58,335 bases of DNA from Burkholderiales bacterium (GCA_947487165.1 CANKWX010000016.1:1-58335); one strand, 5' to 3'; counted from the first letter of the stretch, positions 1 to 10,264 are shown. Numbers and translations are program-made. Notes: generated by a model from the letters alone, not told the origin.

Positions 1-6
1 CGCTTC

Positions 7-252
7 ATGACCACACCTGAAAACATCCGCCAGTACATCAGCGACGGCATGGCCTGCGAGCACCTGAGCGTCGATGGCGACGGCCATCACTTCGAGGCGG
101 TGATTGTCTCGCGCGAGTTCGAAGGCAAGCGTCCGATCCAGCGCCATCAGCTGGTCTATGCGGTGCTCGGTGACCGGATGCGCCAGGAAATCCATGCGCT
201 CTCGATGTCCACGCTCACGCCCGACGAGTGGGCCGCCCGCGGATCGAAGTAA
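7..252 (+). CDS. ibaG: BolA family protein IbaG
   Basis: An 81-aa BolA-like protein of normal family length. It keeps the [12 protein letters not shown] segment and the IHALSM...TPDEWAAR ending typical of the IbaG/YrbA branch rather than BolA itself. BolA proteins are small cytoplasmic partners of CGFS monothiol glutaredoxins and help handle [2Fe-2S] clusters; a CGFS glutaredoxin (grxD) is encoded at 29012-29335. Placement directly before murA, 7 bases apart, matches the ibaG-murA order known from E. coli and many betaproteobacteria. Only six bases precede it here, so the promoter and any upstream mla genes lie outside the window. Confidence 0.9.
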   Translation: MTTPENIRQYISDGMACEHLSVDGDGHHFEAVIVSREFEGKRPIQRHQLVYAVLGDRMRQEIHALSMSTLTPDEWAARGSK

Positions 253-259
253 TCGCACC

Positions 260-1525
260 ATGGACAAACTGCTGATTCACGGCGGCCATCCGCTCAAGGG
301 CGAGGTACCAATTTCGGGCGCCAAGAATGCCGCGCTGCCGATTCTGTGTGCGTCCATTCTGGTGCCCGGCACACTCGAGCTCGACAACGTTCCCAGGCTG
401 CAGGATGTCGGCACCACGCTGCGTCTGCTCGAGCGCATGGGCGTGAAGTCGATGCAAGACGGCGGCAAGGTCGTGCTTGACGCCTCGCAGATCAACCATC
501 TCGAAGCCGCCTACGATCTGGTCAAGACGATGCGCGCCTCCATCCTGGTGCTCGGGCCGCTGCTCGCGCGCTTTGGCGAGGCCCGCGTGTCGCTGCCCGG
601 CGGCTGCGCGATCGGTCAGCGCCCGGTCGATCAGCACATCAAGGGTCTGCAGGCGCTCGGCGCCCAGATCGAGATCGAGCACGGCTATGTCGTGGCGCGC
701 GCCAAGCGCCTGCGCGGCGCCCGGATCGTGACCGACATGGTGACCGTCACCGGCACCGAGAACCTGATGATGGCGGCCACCCTTGCCGAGGGCGAGACCA
801 TCATCGACAACGCCGCGCGCGAGCCCGAGGTGGTCGATCTGGCCGCAGCGCTCACCGCGTTGGGCGCGCGCATCCGCGGCGCCGGCACCGATCGCATCGT
901 CATCGAAGGTGTCCAGGCCCTGCATTCGGGCGCCTATCGCGTTATGCCCGACCGCATCGAGACCGGCACCTTCCTGTGCGCGGTGGCCGCCGCCGGCGGC
1001 AGCCTGCGCCTGACCGGTTGCGACACCGCCGCACTCGACGCCACCCTCGACAAACTGCGCGAGACCGGTCTCGTGATCGAGTCCGGTACCGACTGGCTGC
1101 AGGCCACCATGTCGGGGCGCCCGCGTTCGGTCGATATCCGCACCGCGCCCTATCCCGGTTTTGCCACCGACATGCAGGCCCAGATCATGGCGGTCAACTG
1201 CGTCGCCCAGGGCACGGCAGTGATTACCGAGACCATCTTCGAGAACCGCTTCATGCATGTGCAGGAGATGGTCCGGCTTGGCGCCGATATCAGCATCCAG
1301 GGCAATACCGCGGTCATTCGCGGTGCCCCCGGACTGTCGGGCGCAATCGTCATGGCCACCGATCTGCGTGCCTCGGCAGGGCTGGTCATCGCCGGTCTGG
1401 TCGCCGAGGGCGACACGCTGGTCGATCGCATCTATCACCTCGATCGCGGCTACGACCGCATGGAGCGCAAGCTCGCCGCGGCAGGTGCCCAGATCGAGCG
1501 GGTCCGCACGGTGGTCGACGCATGA
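260..1525 (+). CDS. murA: UDP-N-acetylglucosamine 1-carboxyvinyltransferase
   Basis: 421 aa, the usual MurA length. It transfers enolpyruvate from PEP to UDP-GlcNAc, the first committed step of peptidoglycan synthesis, in the cytoplasm. Visible are the N-terminal GAKNAALP motif with Lys22 and the [10 protein letters not shown] loop with Cys116, the residue fosfomycin alkylates; its presence predicts a fosfomycin-sensitive enzyme. The frame stays open upstream to 104, but the ATG at 260 gives the conserved MDKLLIHGG start and follows ibaG by 7 bases. The stop overlaps the hisG start (ATGA at 1522-1525), so cell-wall and histidine genes appear to be one transcription unit. Confidence 0.97.
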   Translation: MDKLLIHGGHPLKGEVPISGAKNAALPILCASILVPGTLELDNVPRLQDVGTTLRLLERMGVKSMQDGGKVVLDASQINHLEAAYDLVKTMRASILVLGPLLARFGEARVSLPGGCAIGQRPVDQHIKGLQALGAQIEIEHGYVVARAKRLRGARIVTDMVTVTGTENLMMAATLAEGETIIDNAAREPEVVDLAAALTALGARIRGAGTDRIVIEGVQALHSGAYRVMPDRIETGTFLCAVAAAGGSLRLTGCDTAALDATLDKLRETGLVIESGTDWLQATMSGRPRSVDIRTAPYPGFATDMQAQIMAVNCVAQGTAVITETIFENRFMHVQEMVRLGADISIQGNTAVIRGAPGLSGAIVMATDLRASAGLVIAGLVAEGDTLVDRIYHLDRGYDRMERKLAAAGAQIERVRTVVDA

Positions 1526-2232
1526 TCACGCTGGCGCTCTCCAAGGGTCGCATCCTTGACGAGACCCTGCCGCTGCTCGCTGCGGCTGGCATCACTGTTG
1601 ATCCGGCGGTGCTCGATTCACGCAAGCTGATTCTTCCGACCGCCGACCCGGGGCTGCGCCTGATCATCGTGCGCGCAAGCGACGTGCCCACCTATGTGCA
1701 GTATGGCGCAGCCGATATCGGTGTGGCCGGCAAGGACGTGCTGCTCGAGCACGGCGGCGAAGGCCTCTATCAGCCGATCGATCTGCGAATCGGTCGCTGT
1801 CGGCTGTGCGTGGCGGTGCGTCGCGGCTTCGACTACACCGCCTCGGTTCGCAGCGGCGCGCGCCTGCGTGTAGCCACCAAATACACCCTGGTCGCGCGCG
1901 AGCACTTTGCGGCCAAGGGGGTGCATGTCGACCCGATCAAGCTCTACGGCTCGATGGAATTGGCGCCGCTGGTGGGCCTGGCCGATGCGATCGTCGATGT
2001 GGTCTCCACCGGCAGCACGCTCAAAGCCAATGATCTGGTCGAGGTCGAGGACATCATGCCGATCTCAGCCCGTCTGGTGGTCAATCAGGCTGCGTTCAAG
2101 ACAAAGCGGGTGGCGCTCGCGCCCCTGTTGGCCGCGCTCGAGCGGGCGGTCGAACACTCGGTCGAACACTCGGTCGAGCAGTCCGGAGTGCCGCCGGCCG
2201 CTCTGTCTGGCCGGGTCGGAGCGTCTTCATGA
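1522..2232 (+). CDS. hisG: ATP phosphoribosyltransferase, short form
   Basis: 236 aa. It condenses ATP with PRPP in the first step of histidine biosynthesis. The N-terminal [18 protein letters not shown] and the PRPP-binding stretch around [16 protein letters not shown] are present. The length is that of HisG(S), which lacks the C-terminal regulatory domain of long HisG and by family knowledge needs HisZ for activity and histidine feedback; no hisZ lies in this window. Odd feature: the C-terminus carries three tandem copies of a VEHS-like tetrapeptide, encoded by a 12-base tandem repeat at 2149-2184. The ATG overlaps the murA stop, and the hisG stop overlaps hisD. Confidence 0.95.
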   Translation: MITLALSKGRILDETLPLLAAAGITVDPAVLDSRKLILPTADPGLRLIIVRASDVPTYVQYGAADIGVAGKDVLLEHGGEGLYQPIDLRIGRCRLCVAVRRGFDYTASVRSGARLRVATKYTLVAREHFAAKGVHVDPIKLYGSMELAPLVGLADAIVDVVSTGSTLKANDLVEVEDIMPISARLVVNQAAFKTKRVALAPLLAALERAVEHSVEHSVEQSGVPPAALSGRVGASS

Positions 2233-3557
2233 CCACACCGTCTTCGCGTCCGATCATCAGCCGGCTCGATACCTCGCAGCCCGATTTCGATGCGCGGCTC
2301 GCCGCGCTGCTGGCGTGGGAGGCCTCGCAGGATGCCGCGATCGAGCAGACGGTCGCCGAGATCGTTCGCGATGTCCGGGTGCGCGGCGATGCCGCGGTGC
2401 TCGAGTACACGCGCCGCTTTGATCGCCTGAGTCTTTCTGATGCCGCCGCACTCGAGTTGCCACGGGCCGAGCTCGATGCAGCACTCGCCGCCTTGCCAGC
2501 GGCTCCTCGTGCCGCGCTCGAGTCGGCCGCCGCCCGGGTGCGGGCCTACCATGAGCATCAGCGCGCCGAGTCCTGGTCCTATGTCGAGGCCGACGGTACG
2601 CGCCTGGGCCAGAAGATCGGCCCGATCGACCGGGTCGGCCTGTATGTGCCCGGCGGCAAGGCCGCCTATCCCTCATCGGTACTGATGAACGCGCTGCCGG
2701 CCAAGGTGGCCGGTGTGCCCGAACTGATCATGGTCTGCCCGACGCCCGATGGCGTTCGCGACCCCATGGTGCTGGCCGCTGCCGCGATTGCCGGCGTCGA
2801 CCGGGTCTTCACCATCGGCGGCGCCCAGGCGATCGCCGCACTCGCTTATGGCACCGCCACCATTCCTGCGGTCGACAAGATCGTCGGGCCGGGCAACGCT
2901 TATGTGGCCGAAGCCAAGCGCCGGGTCTTCGGCACGGTCGGCATCGACATGATCGCCGGCCCAAGCGAAATCCTCATCATCTGCGACGGCCATACCGATC
3001 CCGACTGGATTGCCATGGACCTCTTTTCGCAGGCCGAACACGACCAGCTTGCCCAGTCGATCCTGCTGTCCCCCGACGCCGCCTTTCTCGATGCGGTGCA
3101 GTCGGCCATCGAGCGCCTGCTGCCCACCATGCCGCGCCGCGACGTGATTGCCGCCTCGCTGGCCGATCGCGGCGCGCTGATCAAGGTGGCCAGCCTCGAG
3201 CAGGCCTGCGATATCACCGATCGCATCGCGCCCGAACATCTCGAGATCTCCACCCGCGACCCCGGGCAGTGGGCCGATCGCATCCGCCACGCCGGCGCGA
3301 TGTTTCTCGGCCCCTATTCGTCTGAGTCGCTTGGCGACTACTGCGCCGGCCCCAACCATGTCCTGCCGACCATGCGTACCGCACGCTTTTCGTCGCCCCT
3401 GGGCGTCTACGACTTCCAGAAGCGCTCGAGCCTGATCGAGGTCTCGGCTGCCGGTGCGGCCGCGCTTGGCCCGATTGCGGCTGAGCTGGCCTATGGCGAG
3501 GGGCTGCAGGCCCACGCCCGCAGCGCCGAGATGCGACTTCCGGGAGCCCGGTCATGA
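2229..3557 (+). CDS. hisD: Histidinol dehydrogenase
   Basis: 442 aa, normal length. This Zn-dependent enzyme performs the last two NAD-dependent oxidations from L-histidinol to L-histidine. Recognisable blocks are [18 protein letters not shown], the [18 protein letters not shown] segment, [12 protein letters not shown], the catalytic region APEHLEI and the [13 protein letters not shown] signature. It starts inside the hisG stop (ATGA, 2229-2232) and its own stop overlaps hisC, so translation of the three cistrons is probably coupled. Confidence 0.97.
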   Translation: MTTPSSRPIISRLDTSQPDFDARLAALLAWEASQDAAIEQTVAEIVRDVRVRGDAAVLEYTRRFDRLSLSDAAALELPRAELDAALAALPAAPRAALESAAARVRAYHEHQRAESWSYVEADGTRLGQKIGPIDRVGLYVPGGKAAYPSSVLMNALPAKVAGVPELIMVCPTPDGVRDPMVLAAAAIAGVDRVFTIGGAQAIAALAYGTATIPAVDKIVGPGNAYVAEAKRRVFGTVGIDMIAGPSEILIICDGHTDPDWIAMDLFSQAEHDQLAQSILLSPDAAFLDAVQSAIERLLPTMPRRDVIAASLADRGALIKVASLEQACDITDRIAPEHLEISTRDPGQWADRIRHAGAMFLGPYSSESLGDYCAGPNHVLPTMRTARFSSPLGVYDFQKRSSLIEVSAAGAAALGPIAAELAYGEGLQAHARSAEMRLPGARS

Positions 3558-4636
3558 GCCTTCGCACGCCGGCCAAGCTGCTTCGACCCGAGGTGCTCGC
3601 GATGTCGAGCTATCACGTACCGGCTGCCTCGGGGCTGCTCAAGCTCGACGCGATGGAAAACCCCTATCGCCTGCCGCCCGAATTGCAGCGCGCGCTCGGC
3701 GAGCGGCTGGGCGCGATTGCGATCAACCGCTATCCGGCGCCGTCCTACGCCCGCCTGAAGGCACTGATCCGCGACAAGCTTGGCGTGCCCGCTGATGCGG
3801 GGCTGCTGCTGGGCAACGGCTCGGACGAACTCATCACCATCATGTCGGTCGCCACCGCCCGACCGGGCGCGACGATTGTCGCGCCGGTACCCACCTTCGT
3901 GATGTACGACGTCTCGACTCGCCTGGCCGGCAGCCGCTTCGTGCCGGTGCCGCTTGCGCCCGACTTTTCGCTTGATGTGCCGGCGATGCTGGCTGCCATC
4001 GCCGAGCATCAGCCGGCAATCGTCTGGATCGCCTATCCCAACAACCCCACCGGCAATGTTTTCGACCGCCTCGGCATCGAGCAGATCATCGCGGCTGCCC
4101 CCGGCCTGGTAGTGCTCGATGAGGCCTACCAGCCCTTCGCCCTCGACAGCTGGATGCCCGAGCTGGCACGCCACGACCATCTGGTCGTGATGCGCACCGC
4201 CAGCAAAATCGGGCTGGCCGGGGTGCGCATCGGCTACATGGCGGCAGCACCCCACTGGATCGACGAGTTCGAGAAGGTGCGCCCGCCCTACAACATCAGT
4301 TCACTCGACGAGGCGGCTGCCGAATTCGCGCTGGAACACCTCGATGTGCTGCTCGAGCAGGCGGCGCGTGTGCGCACAGACCGCGGCCATCTGCTGGCTG
4401 CGCTGCGCGCCATGCCGGGTGTGGTGGCCTTCGATTCGGCGGCCAACTTCGTGCTGGTGCGGGTGGCCGACGGTCCGGCGACCGCTGCCGCCATGCGCAC
4501 GCGGGGCGTGCTGATCAAGGATGTCGGTAGAATGCACTCGTTGCTGGCCAATTGCCTGCGGCTCTCGGTGGGCTCGCCCGACGAAAACGCGACCCTGCTT
4601 GCCGCACTGAGCTCATCCCTGGCGGTTTCCGGCTGA
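3554..4636 (+). CDS. hisC: Histidinol-phosphate aminotransferase
   Basis: 360 aa. This fold-type I PLP enzyme converts imidazole acetol phosphate to L-histidinol phosphate with glutamate as donor. Visible motifs are LGNGSDELI, the AYPNNPTGN cofactor loop, LDEAYQPFA and the PLP lysine in [15 protein letters not shown] (Lys218). It overlaps hisD by four bases. After its stop comes a 70-base gap before hisB, the only clear break in translational coupling in the first half of the operon. Confidence 0.96.
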   Translation: MSLRTPAKLLRPEVLAMSSYHVPAASGLLKLDAMENPYRLPPELQRALGERLGAIAINRYPAPSYARLKALIRDKLGVPADAGLLLGNGSDELITIMSVATARPGATIVAPVPTFVMYDVSTRLAGSRFVPVPLAPDFSLDVPAMLAAIAEHQPAIVWIAYPNNPTGNVFDRLGIEQIIAAAPGLVVLDEAYQPFALDSWMPELARHDHLVVMRTASKIGLAGVRIGYMAAAPHWIDEFEKVRPPYNISSLDEAAAEFALEHLDVLLEQAARVRTDRGHLLAALRAMPGVVAFDSAANFVLVRVADGPATAAAMRTRGVLIKDVGRMHSLLANCLRLSVGSPDENATLLAALSSSLAVSG

Positions 4637-4706
4637 ATCAGGCGTCTGTCTTTTTGCGCCACAGCCCTCTTTCTTCCGCTCACACCTGCCCTTCTCAGCC
4701 CACGCC

Positions 4707-5300
4707 ATGCGATCCGCAGAAGTCCGCCGCGATACCGCCGAAACCAGGATCCGTGTGCGCATCGATCTCGATGGCACCGGTCGCCAGCAACTGGCCACCG
4801 GCGTGCCCTTCCTCGATCACATGCTCGATCAGATCGCCCGTCATGGGCTGATCGACCTTGATGTCCATGCCGATGGCGATCTTCACATCGACGGCCATCA
4901 CACCGTCGAGGACATCGGCATCACCCTCGGTCAGGCCATGGCTCAGGCGGTCGGTAACAAGCAGGGCATCCGCCGCTACGGTCACGCTTATGTGCCGCTC
5001 GACGAGGCGCTGTCGCGGGTGGTCGTCGATTTCTCGGGTCGCCCGGGGCTTGTCTGGAATGTCGAATTCAAGCGCGCCATGATCGGCGGCTTCGATGTCG
5101 ACCTCGCGCATGAGTTCTTCCAGGGCTTCGTCAATCACGCTCAGATGACCGTCCAGGTCGACAATCTTCGCGGCGACAACGCCCACCACCAGTGCGAGAC
5201 CATCTTCAAGGCCTTCGCGCGCGCGCTGCGCATGGCACTCGAAATCGATCCGCGCGCGCCCGGTCAGATTCCGTCCACCAAAGGCACGCTGCAGGGCTGA
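4707..5300 (+). CDS. hisB: Imidazoleglycerol-phosphate dehydratase (monofunctional)
   Basis: 197 aa, the length of the dehydratase alone; the N-terminal histidinol-phosphatase domain of the E. coli bifunctional HisB is absent, so a separate phosphatase must be encoded elsewhere. The Mn-binding motifs [39 protein letters not shown] and DNAHHQCE(T/S)IFK are all present. It is preceded by a 70-base pyrimidine-rich leader with no obvious purine-rich ribosome site. HisH follows after 15 bases. Confidence 0.96.
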   Translation: MRSAEVRRDTAETRIRVRIDLDGTGRQQLATGVPFLDHMLDQIARHGLIDLDVHADGDLHIDGHHTVEDIGITLGQAMAQAVGNKQGIRRYGHAYVPLDEALSRVVVDFSGRPGLVWNVEFKRAMIGGFDVDLAHEFFQGFVNHAQMTVQVDNLRGDNAHHQCETIFKAFARALRMALEIDPRAPGQIPSTKGTLQG

Positions 5301-5315
5301 GCGACGCAGGCATCA

Positions 5316-5954
5316 ATGACGACGATCGTGGTGGTCGACTACGGAATGGGCAATCTTCGATCGGTTGCCCGGGCGCTCGAGCATGTCGCCCCCGATGCGA
5401 AGGTCATCATCTCGTCCGACCCGGTCGAGCTGCGTGGCGCCGATCGCGTCGTGCTGCCCGGCCAGGGCGCGATGCCCGACTGCATGCGCCATCTCGATGA
5501 ATCCGGCCTGCGTCCGGCGCTCATTGAGGCGGCCCGCAGCAAGCCGCTCTTCGGTGTTTGCGTTGGCGAACAGATGCTGTTTGACCGCAGTGACGAGGGC
5601 GACACCCCGGGCCTGGGCTGGCTGCCCGGCGAGGTGGTCCGCTTTCCGGCAAGCGCCATGACTGCCCCCGATGGCAGCCGGCTGAAGGTGCCGCACATGG
5701 GCTGGAATCGCGTTCGGCACGACCGTGCTCATCCGCTGTGGGCCGGTATCGAGGACGAGTCCTACTTCTATTTCGTGCACAGCTACTACGCGCAACCGGC
5801 CGATGCCGCCCTGAGTGTTGGCAGCACCGAGCACGGTCTGCGCTTTACCTGCGCGGTGGCGAGGGATAATATTTTCGCTACCCAATTTCATCCTGAGAAA
5901 AGCGCCGCCAACGGGTTGCGACTCTATGCCAACTTCGTTGCCTGGCAGCCCTGA
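5316..5954 (+). CDS. hisH: Imidazole glycerol phosphate synthase, glutaminase subunit
   Basis: 212 aa. This class I glutamine amidotransferase feeds ammonia to HisF. The nucleophile is Cys82 in [10 protein letters not shown], and the His-Glu pair of the triad lies in [10 protein letters not shown] near the C-terminus. The N-terminus [13 protein letters not shown] is typical. It sits 15 bases after hisB and 78 bases before hisA; its partner HisF is two genes downstream, as in most his operons. Confidence 0.96.
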   Translation: MTTIVVVDYGMGNLRSVARALEHVAPDAKVIISSDPVELRGADRVVLPGQGAMPDCMRHLDESGLRPALIEAARSKPLFGVCVGEQMLFDRSDEGDTPGLGWLPGEVVRFPASAMTAPDGSRLKVPHMGWNRVRHDRAHPLWAGIEDESYFYFVHSYYAQPADAALSVGSTEHGLRFTCAVARDNIFATQFHPEKSAANGLRLYANFVAWQP

Positions 5955-6032
5955 CCGGCGTTCGCCCCATTCACCCCCATCCGACGCGTTCTGCGTCGCC
6001 CCTCGATCCCGCCTGCGTCCAATGTCCGCCCC

Positions 6033-6779
6033 ATGCTGCTGATTCCTGCCATCGACCTCAAGGATGGCCGTTGCGTTCGCCTTCGTCAGGGCGACATGAA
6101 CGACGCGACCGTGTTCTCCGAAGACCCCGCTGCCATGGCCCGCAAATGGGTCGATCTCGGTGCGAGGCGACTCCATCTGGTCGACCTCAATGGCGCGTTT
6201 GCCGGCAAACCGCGTAACGAGGCGGCCATCAAGGCCATCCTCAATGAGGTCGGCGCCGAGGTGCCGATCCAGATCGGCGGCGGCATCCGCGATCTCGACA
6301 CCATCGAGCGCTATCTCGATGCCGGCATCGCCTGGGTCATCATCGGCACTGCTGCGGTCAAGAACCCCGGGCTGTTGCACGATGCCTGCGGCGCGTTTCC
6401 GGGCCAGATCATCGTCGGCCTTGATGCCCGTGACGGCAAGGTGGCCACCGACGGCTGGAGCAAGCTCACCGGTCACGATGTGCTCGACCTCGGCAGCAAG
6501 TTCGAGGGCTATGGCGTCGAGGCCATCATCTACACCGACATCGGTCGTGACGGCATGCTCGGTGGCGTCAACATCGAGGCCACCGTGCGGCTGGCGCGGG
6601 GCCTGACCGTCCCGGTGATCGCCTCAGGTGGCGTATCCGCCCTGGAGGACATCGATCGCCTGTGCGAAGTCGAGGGTGAAGGCATCGAAGCCGCCATCGT
6701 GGGACGTGCCATCTATGACGGCACCCTCGACTTCAGCGCCGCGCAGGCCCGTGCCGACGAGCTCGGCGGCCCGACCTGA
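6033..6779 (+). CDS. hisA: ProFAR isomerase
   Basis: 248 aa (beta/alpha)8 barrel that performs the Amadori rearrangement of ProFAR to PRFAR. The catalytic Asp is in [20 protein letters not shown], and the duplicated phosphate-binding halves appear as [13 protein letters not shown] and the later [13 protein letters not shown]. The second acidic residue is in [14 protein letters not shown]. It follows hisH after a 78-base gap holding only a 6-bp hairpin without a T tract (5982-5998). Its stop shares one base with the hisF start (TGATG at 6777-6781). Confidence 0.96.
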   Translation: MLLIPAIDLKDGRCVRLRQGDMNDATVFSEDPAAMARKWVDLGARRLHLVDLNGAFAGKPRNEAAIKAILNEVGAEVPIQIGGGIRDLDTIERYLDAGIAWVIIGTAAVKNPGLLHDACGAFPGQIIVGLDARDGKVATDGWSKLTGHDVLDLGSKFEGYGVEAIIYTDIGRDGMLGGVNIEATVRLARGLTVPVIASGGVSALEDIDRLCEVEGEGIEAAIVGRAIYDGTLDFSAAQARADELGGPT

Positions 6780-7540
6780 TGCTGACCCGGCGCATCATCC
6801 CGTGCCTCGATGTCACGGCCGGGCGGGTGGTCAAGGGCGTCAACTTTGTCGGGCTGCGCGATGCCGGCGATCCGGTCGAGATCGCCCGCCGCTATGACGG
6901 TGAGGGCGCCGACGAGCTCACCTTTCTCGACATCACCGCCTCGAGCGACCAGCGCGACATCATCCTGCACATCATCGAAGCGGTCGCCGCGCAGGTGTTT
7001 ATTCCGCTGACGGTGGGTGGTGGCGTACGCAGCGTCGAAGACGTTCGCCGACTGCTCAATGCCGGCGCCGACAAGATCTCGATCAACACTGCCGGCCTGC
7101 AGAACCCGGCGCTGATCGAGCAGGCCTCCTCCTACTTCGGCGCCCAGTGCATCGTCTGCGCCATCGATGCCAAGCAGGTGTCGCCCGGCCGCTGGAATGT
7201 CTTCACCCACGGCGGGCGCAACGACACCGGCCGCGACGCGCTCGAATGGGCAATCGAGGTCGAGCGGCTTGGCGCCGGTGAAATCCTGCTGACCAGCATG
7301 GATCGCGACGGCACACGCCAGGGTTTCGACCTGCCGCTGACCCGTGCGGTGTCCGATGCGGTGGGCATTCCGGTGATCGCTTCGGGCGGCGTCGGCAATC
7401 TGCAGCATCTGGCTGATGGTGTCGTGCAGGGCCGTGCCGATGCGGTGCTGGCGGCCAGCATCTTTCATTTCGGCGAGTTCACCGTCGGGCAGGCCAAGCA
7501 GTTCATGGCCGACCAGGGCGTCGCGGTGCGGCTGCAATGA
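6779..7540 (+). CDS. hisF: Imidazole glycerol phosphate synthase, cyclase subunit
   Basis: 253 aa. The barrel subunit cyclises PRFAR with ammonia channelled from HisH to give imidazole glycerol phosphate and AICAR. Typical stretches are [56 protein letters not shown]-like, and [18 protein letters not shown], including the two catalytic aspartates. It overlaps hisA by one base and hisI by four (ATGA, 7537-7540). Confidence 0.97.
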   Translation: MLTRRIIPCLDVTAGRVVKGVNFVGLRDAGDPVEIARRYDGEGADELTFLDITASSDQRDIILHIIEAVAAQVFIPLTVGGGVRSVEDVRRLLNAGADKISINTAGLQNPALIEQASSYFGAQCIVCAIDAKQVSPGRWNVFTHGGRNDTGRDALEWAIEVERLGAGEILLTSMDRDGTRQGFDLPLTRAVSDAVGIPVIASGGVGNLQHLADGVVQGRADAVLAASIFHFGEFTVGQAKQFMADQGVAVRLQ

Positions 7541-7956
7541 GCGCCCCCGACTGGCTGGATGCAGTGCATTTCGATGCCAATGGGCTGGTCGCGGCGATTG
7601 CCCAGGAAAGCGGCACCGGCGACATCCTCATGGTTGCCTGGATGAACCGCGAGGCCCTGGCGCAGACGGTGCTCACCGGTCAGGCCACTTACTGGTCGCG
7701 ATCGCGCCAGCGCCTTTGGCGCAAGGGCGAGGAATCGGGCCACACCCAGGCGGTTGGCGAGATCCGCCTCGACTGCGACGGCGATGCGATTCTGCTCACG
7801 GTCACCCAGACCGGCGGCGTGGCCTGTCATACCGGTCGCCACTCGTGTTTTTACAGTCGTCTCGAAGGCGGGCAATGGGTGGTCACCGATCCGGTGGTGC
7901 GCGACCCGGCGCTGGTCTATGCCCCCAACGGCGACGGTCATGGCAGCCATTCCTGA
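7537..7956 (+). CDS. hisI: Phosphoribosyl-AMP cyclohydrolase
   Basis: 139 aa. It opens the adenine ring of PR-AMP in the third step of the pathway. The zinc and magnesium motifs are visible: [10 protein letters not shown] and the Cys-rich [16 protein letters not shown]. It is a stand-alone HisI, not fused to HisE. The reading frame runs 17 bases into the downstream hisE frame, a longer overlap than elsewhere in the operon and one likely to couple their translation. Confidence 0.95.
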   Translation: MSAPDWLDAVHFDANGLVAAIAQESGTGDILMVAWMNREALAQTVLTGQATYWSRSRQRLWRKGEESGHTQAVGEIRLDCDGDAILLTVTQTGGVACHTGRHSCFYSRLEGGQWVVTDPVVRDPALVYAPNGDGHGSHS

Positions 7957-8272
7957 CGATCTGCTGGCGCGCCTTGCGGCGACCATCGAGGCGCGCCGCG
8001 GCACCGACCCGGAGCGCTCTTATGTTGCCCGGCTGCTGCACAAGGGCGAAGACGCCATCCTCAAGAAGATCGGCGAAGAAGCGACCGAAACCGTGATGGC
8101 GGCCAAGGACGGGGATCGGCAAAAGATCGTCGCCGAGACCGCCGACCTGTGGTTTCACACTCTGGTGATGCTGGCCCATTACGATCTGTCTCCTGCCGAT
8201 GTGCTGGCCGAGCTGGCCCGCCGCGAGGGGCTGTCGGGCATCGACGAAAAAGCGCGGCGCAGCCCCGACTGA
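7940..8272 (+). CDS. hisE: Phosphoribosyl-ATP pyrophosphatase
   Basis: 110 aa, normal for stand-alone HisE. It hydrolyses PR-ATP to PR-AMP. The MazG-like helical motifs are present: [21 protein letters not shown] followed by [10 protein letters not shown] and [15 protein letters not shown]. The start was set at the ATG at 7940, giving [17 protein letters not shown]; the frame is open farther upstream within hisI but that part does not resemble HisE. Last gene of the histidine set. Confidence 0.94.
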   Translation: MAAIPDDLLARLAATIEARRGTDPERSYVARLLHKGEDAILKKIGEEATETVMAAKDGDRQKIVAETADLWFHTLVMLAHYDLSPADVLAELARREGLSGIDEKARRSPD

Positions 8273-8284
8273 CGAGGAGTCCCT

Positions 8285-8638
8285 ATGAAACACGACTGCA
8301 TTTTCTGCCGCATCATTCGCGGTGACATTCCAAGCCGCAAGGTGTACGAGGACGACGACATCCTTGCGTTTCACGATATCAACCCGGCCGCGCCGGTTCA
8401 TTTCCTGATCATCCCGAAGGTCCATGTCGAAAACCTCTACGATGCCGACATGGGCCATCAGGCGGTGCTCGGCAAGGTGCTCGGCATGGCCGGCGAACTC
8501 GCCCGGCAGCAGGGTCTGGACGACGGTTTTCGGACAGTCATCAACACCGGAAGGGTCGGTCGGCAGGAGGTGTATCATCTCCACGTGCATGTTCTGGGCG
8601 GCCCCGAGCCTCTCAACCTGGGCATCAAGGGCGCCTGA
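8285..8638 (+). CDS. hinT: HIT family purine nucleoside phosphoramidase
   Basis: 117 aa HIT protein of the HinT branch, which cleaves P-N bonds in adenosine phosphoramidates. The N-terminus has the zinc-site-like CIFCRII motif, and the histidine triad is HLHVHV with His98, His100 and His102. GAGGAG lies six bases before the ATG. It is co-directional with the his genes (12-base gap) and with tatA (15-base gap); the his-hinT-tatABC order is common in betaproteobacteria. Confidence 0.93.
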   Translation: MKHDCIFCRIIRGDIPSRKVYEDDDILAFHDINPAAPVHFLIIPKVHVENLYDADMGHQAVLGKVLGMAGELARQQGLDDGFRTVINTGRVGRQEVYHLHVHVLGGPEPLNLGIKGA

Positions 8639-8653
8639 CCAAGGAGTGTCAAC

Positions 8654-8860
8654 ATGGGTTCATTGAGCATCTGGCACTGGCTGATCGTGCTGGTCATCAT
8701 CATGCTGGTTTTCGGCACCAAGAAGCTTCGCAACATCGGGTCTGACCTGGGTGGCGCGGTCAAAGGGTTCAAGGAAGGCGTAAAGGACGGCGCCGAGTCG
8801 GCCACCGCCGACGCAAATGCCTCCAAGACCATCGACGTCGACGCCCGTCCCAAGTCCTGA
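8654..8860 (+). CDS. tatA: Sec-independent translocase subunit TatA
   Basis: 68 aa. It has a short N-terminus, one transmembrane helix (residues about 5-20, [17 protein letters not shown]), the FGTKKLR hinge and an amphipathic helix ([14 protein letters not shown]), followed by an acidic/polar tail. This is the pore-forming subunit of the twin-arginine translocase, normally in excess over TatB and TatC. AAGGAG (8641-8646) sits seven bases before the ATG. Two hairpins in the 138-base gap before tatB may lower tatBC expression relative to tatA. Confidence 0.95.
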   Translation: MGSLSIWHWLIVLVIIMLVFGTKKLRNIGSDLGGAVKGFKEGVKDGAESATADANASKTIDVDARPKS

Positions 8861-8880
8861 TTTTTTGCGGGCAAGGCCCT

Positions 8881-8908
8881 GACGGGTCGGCCTGCGGCCA
8901 GACCCGTC
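8881..8908 (+). repeat. Long inverted repeat between tatA and tatB
   Basis: GACGGGTC (8881-8888) and GACCCGTC (8901-8908) are perfect inverted arms. Inside them GGCC (8889-8892) can pair with GGCC (8896-8899) around a TGC loop, with one bulged A. The predicted structure is a hairpin of about 12 bp, 20 bases after the tatA stop. It has no U tract of its own and probably acts with the next hairpin, as a transcription or mRNA-stability element. Confidence 0.6.
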
Positions 8909-8912
8909 GAGC

Positions 8913-8940
8913 AAGCGGCTTCGGGCCGCTTTTGTGTTTT
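8913..8940 (+). terminator. Rho-independent terminator or attenuator after tatA
   Basis: AAGCGGC (8913-8919) pairs with GCCGCTT (8925-8931) around a TTCGG loop, followed by TTGTGTTTT. The stem plus an imperfect T-rich tail fits an intrinsic terminator. Because tatB and tatC follow on the same strand, partial termination would leave TatA in excess. Confidence 0.6.
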
Positions 8941-8998
8941 ATCCGTCTGATGTTTTGCGGTTTGCTTTACTCGTTCGCCTTTTTCCTGACACCCGAGC

Positions 8999-9424
8999 AT
9001 GTTCGATATCGGTCTTTCCGAGATGGCGGTCCTGGCGGTCGTGGCACTCGTTGTGCTGGGGCCCGAGCGTTTGCCCAAGGTCGCACGCCAGGCGGGTCAC
9101 TGGATGGGCAAACTGCGGCGTTACGTCGACGATGTGAAGTCCGACATCAATCGCCAGATGGAGCTGACCGAGTTGCGCAACCTGCAGACCCAGGTCACTG
9201 ATGCCGCCCGCGACCTCAAGAGTTCGGTCGAGTCCGGTGTGGCCGAGGCGCAGTCCCAGTTCAATGAGGTCCAGCAGTCGCTCCAGTCTGAACCCACGCC
9301 GCCGCCGACCGACTGGGACGCGATCTACAAGACCCGCCGTCAGCGCGAAAAGATCAAGGACCGTCGCATCGAGCGCGAAAAAGAGCTCGGCATCAAGCGG
9401 CCGCGCCGCTCCTTCCACCGCTAG
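8999..9424 (+). CDS. tatB: Sec-independent translocase subunit TatB
   Basis: 141 aa. The N-terminal helix MFDIGLSEMAVLAVVALVVLGPERLPK carries the Glu8 and GPERLP motif that separate TatB from TatA. A long amphipathic and charged helical region follows, ending in a basic tail (KRPRRSFHR). TatB forms the substrate-receptor complex with TatC. It lies 138 bases after tatA and 9 bases before tatC. Confidence 0.94.
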   Translation: MFDIGLSEMAVLAVVALVVLGPERLPKVARQAGHWMGKLRRYVDDVKSDINRQMELTELRNLQTQVTDAARDLKSSVESGVAEAQSQFNEVQQSLQSEPTPPPTDWDAIYKTRRQREKIKDRRIEREKELGIKRPRRSFHR

Positions 9425-9433
9425 GCCGACGTC

Positions 9434-10264
9434 TTGGCTCTGAAACTTTTTTCGCGCAAGAAGCCTGCGGTCGATGCCGCCCAGGACGAAAACTTCGTCT
9501 CGCATCTGGTCGAGCTGCGCGACCGCATGATCCGCAGCCTGATCGTCGTGCTGATCCTGTTCGGGGCGTGCTTTTACTTCAGCGGCGACATCATGAAGTT
9601 CCTGTCGTTGCCGCTCTACGAGGCGTTGCCGGCGGGAAGCAAGCCGATCTTCACCGACCAGGCCGGCGCGTTTTTTACCCTGACCAAGGTCGCGTTTCTC
9701 ACCGCGTTTCTGATTTCGATGCCCTGGGTGCTCTATCAGGCCTGGGCTTTCGTGGCGCCCGGCCTCTACGAGCACGAGAAGCGCTTTGTGCTGCCACTCA
9801 TTGTCTCGAGCGTGTTTTTCATGCTGCTGGGCATCAGCTTCGCCTACCTCTTCGTACTGCCGGCGGCCTACAAGTTCTTCATCTCGTTCTCGGCGCAAAC
9901 CGGTGCCGAGACGCTTCAGGATCTCCAGAAATACTGGGACTTCACCCTCTCGATCTTCTTCGGCTTCGGATTGACCTTCGAGGTCCCGGTGGTCGAGATG
10001 CTGCTGGTCAAGCTTGGCATGGTGACCACCACGCAGCTGCGCGAAGCGCGCCGCTATGTGATTGTCGGTGCCTTTGTGGTGGCGGCGGTGCTCACGCCGC
10101 CGGATGTTCTGTCGCAGTTCATGCTGGCGATTCCGCTCATCCTGCTCTACGAGCTCGGCATCTGGATGTCGGGCTTCATCACTGCCCGCAGCAAGGCGCC
10201 GGTGGACAAAGACCAGGCCGCAGCGGCCGGCGCGGGCGACTCGTCGTCGGGCCCGTCTTCCTGA
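9434..10264 (+). CDS. tatC: Sec-independent translocase subunit TatC
   Basis: 276 aa, six predicted transmembrane helices. The signal-peptide recognition region DENFVSHLVELRDRMIRSL at the N-terminus and the FxFGLTFEVPVVEMLLVKLG motif mark TatC. The start is the TTG at 9434: no ATG in this frame precedes the conserved HLVELRDR motif, whose own Met would remove that motif, so a rare start codon is the best reading. The C-terminal tail is Ala/Gly/Ser-rich. It converges on the SDR gene at 10273. Confidence 0.93.
   Translation: MALKLFSRKKPAVDAAQDENFVSHLVELRDRMIRSLIVVLILFGACFYFSGDIMKFLSLPLYEALPAGSKPIFTDQAGAFFTLTKVAFLTAFLISMPWVLYQAWAFVAPGLYEHEKRFVLPLIVSSVFFMLLGISFAYLFVLPAAYKFFISFSAQTGAETLQDLQKYWDFTLSIFFGFGLTFEVPVVEMLLVKLGMVTTTQLREARRYVIVGAFVVAAVLTPPDVLSQFMLAIPLILLYELGIWMSGFITARSKAPVDKDQAAAAGAGDSSSGPSS

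Noticed and set aside
5982-5998. Hairpin between hisH and hisA as a terminator
   Set aside because: Only a 6-bp stem, no T tract, and transcription must continue into hisA and hisF.
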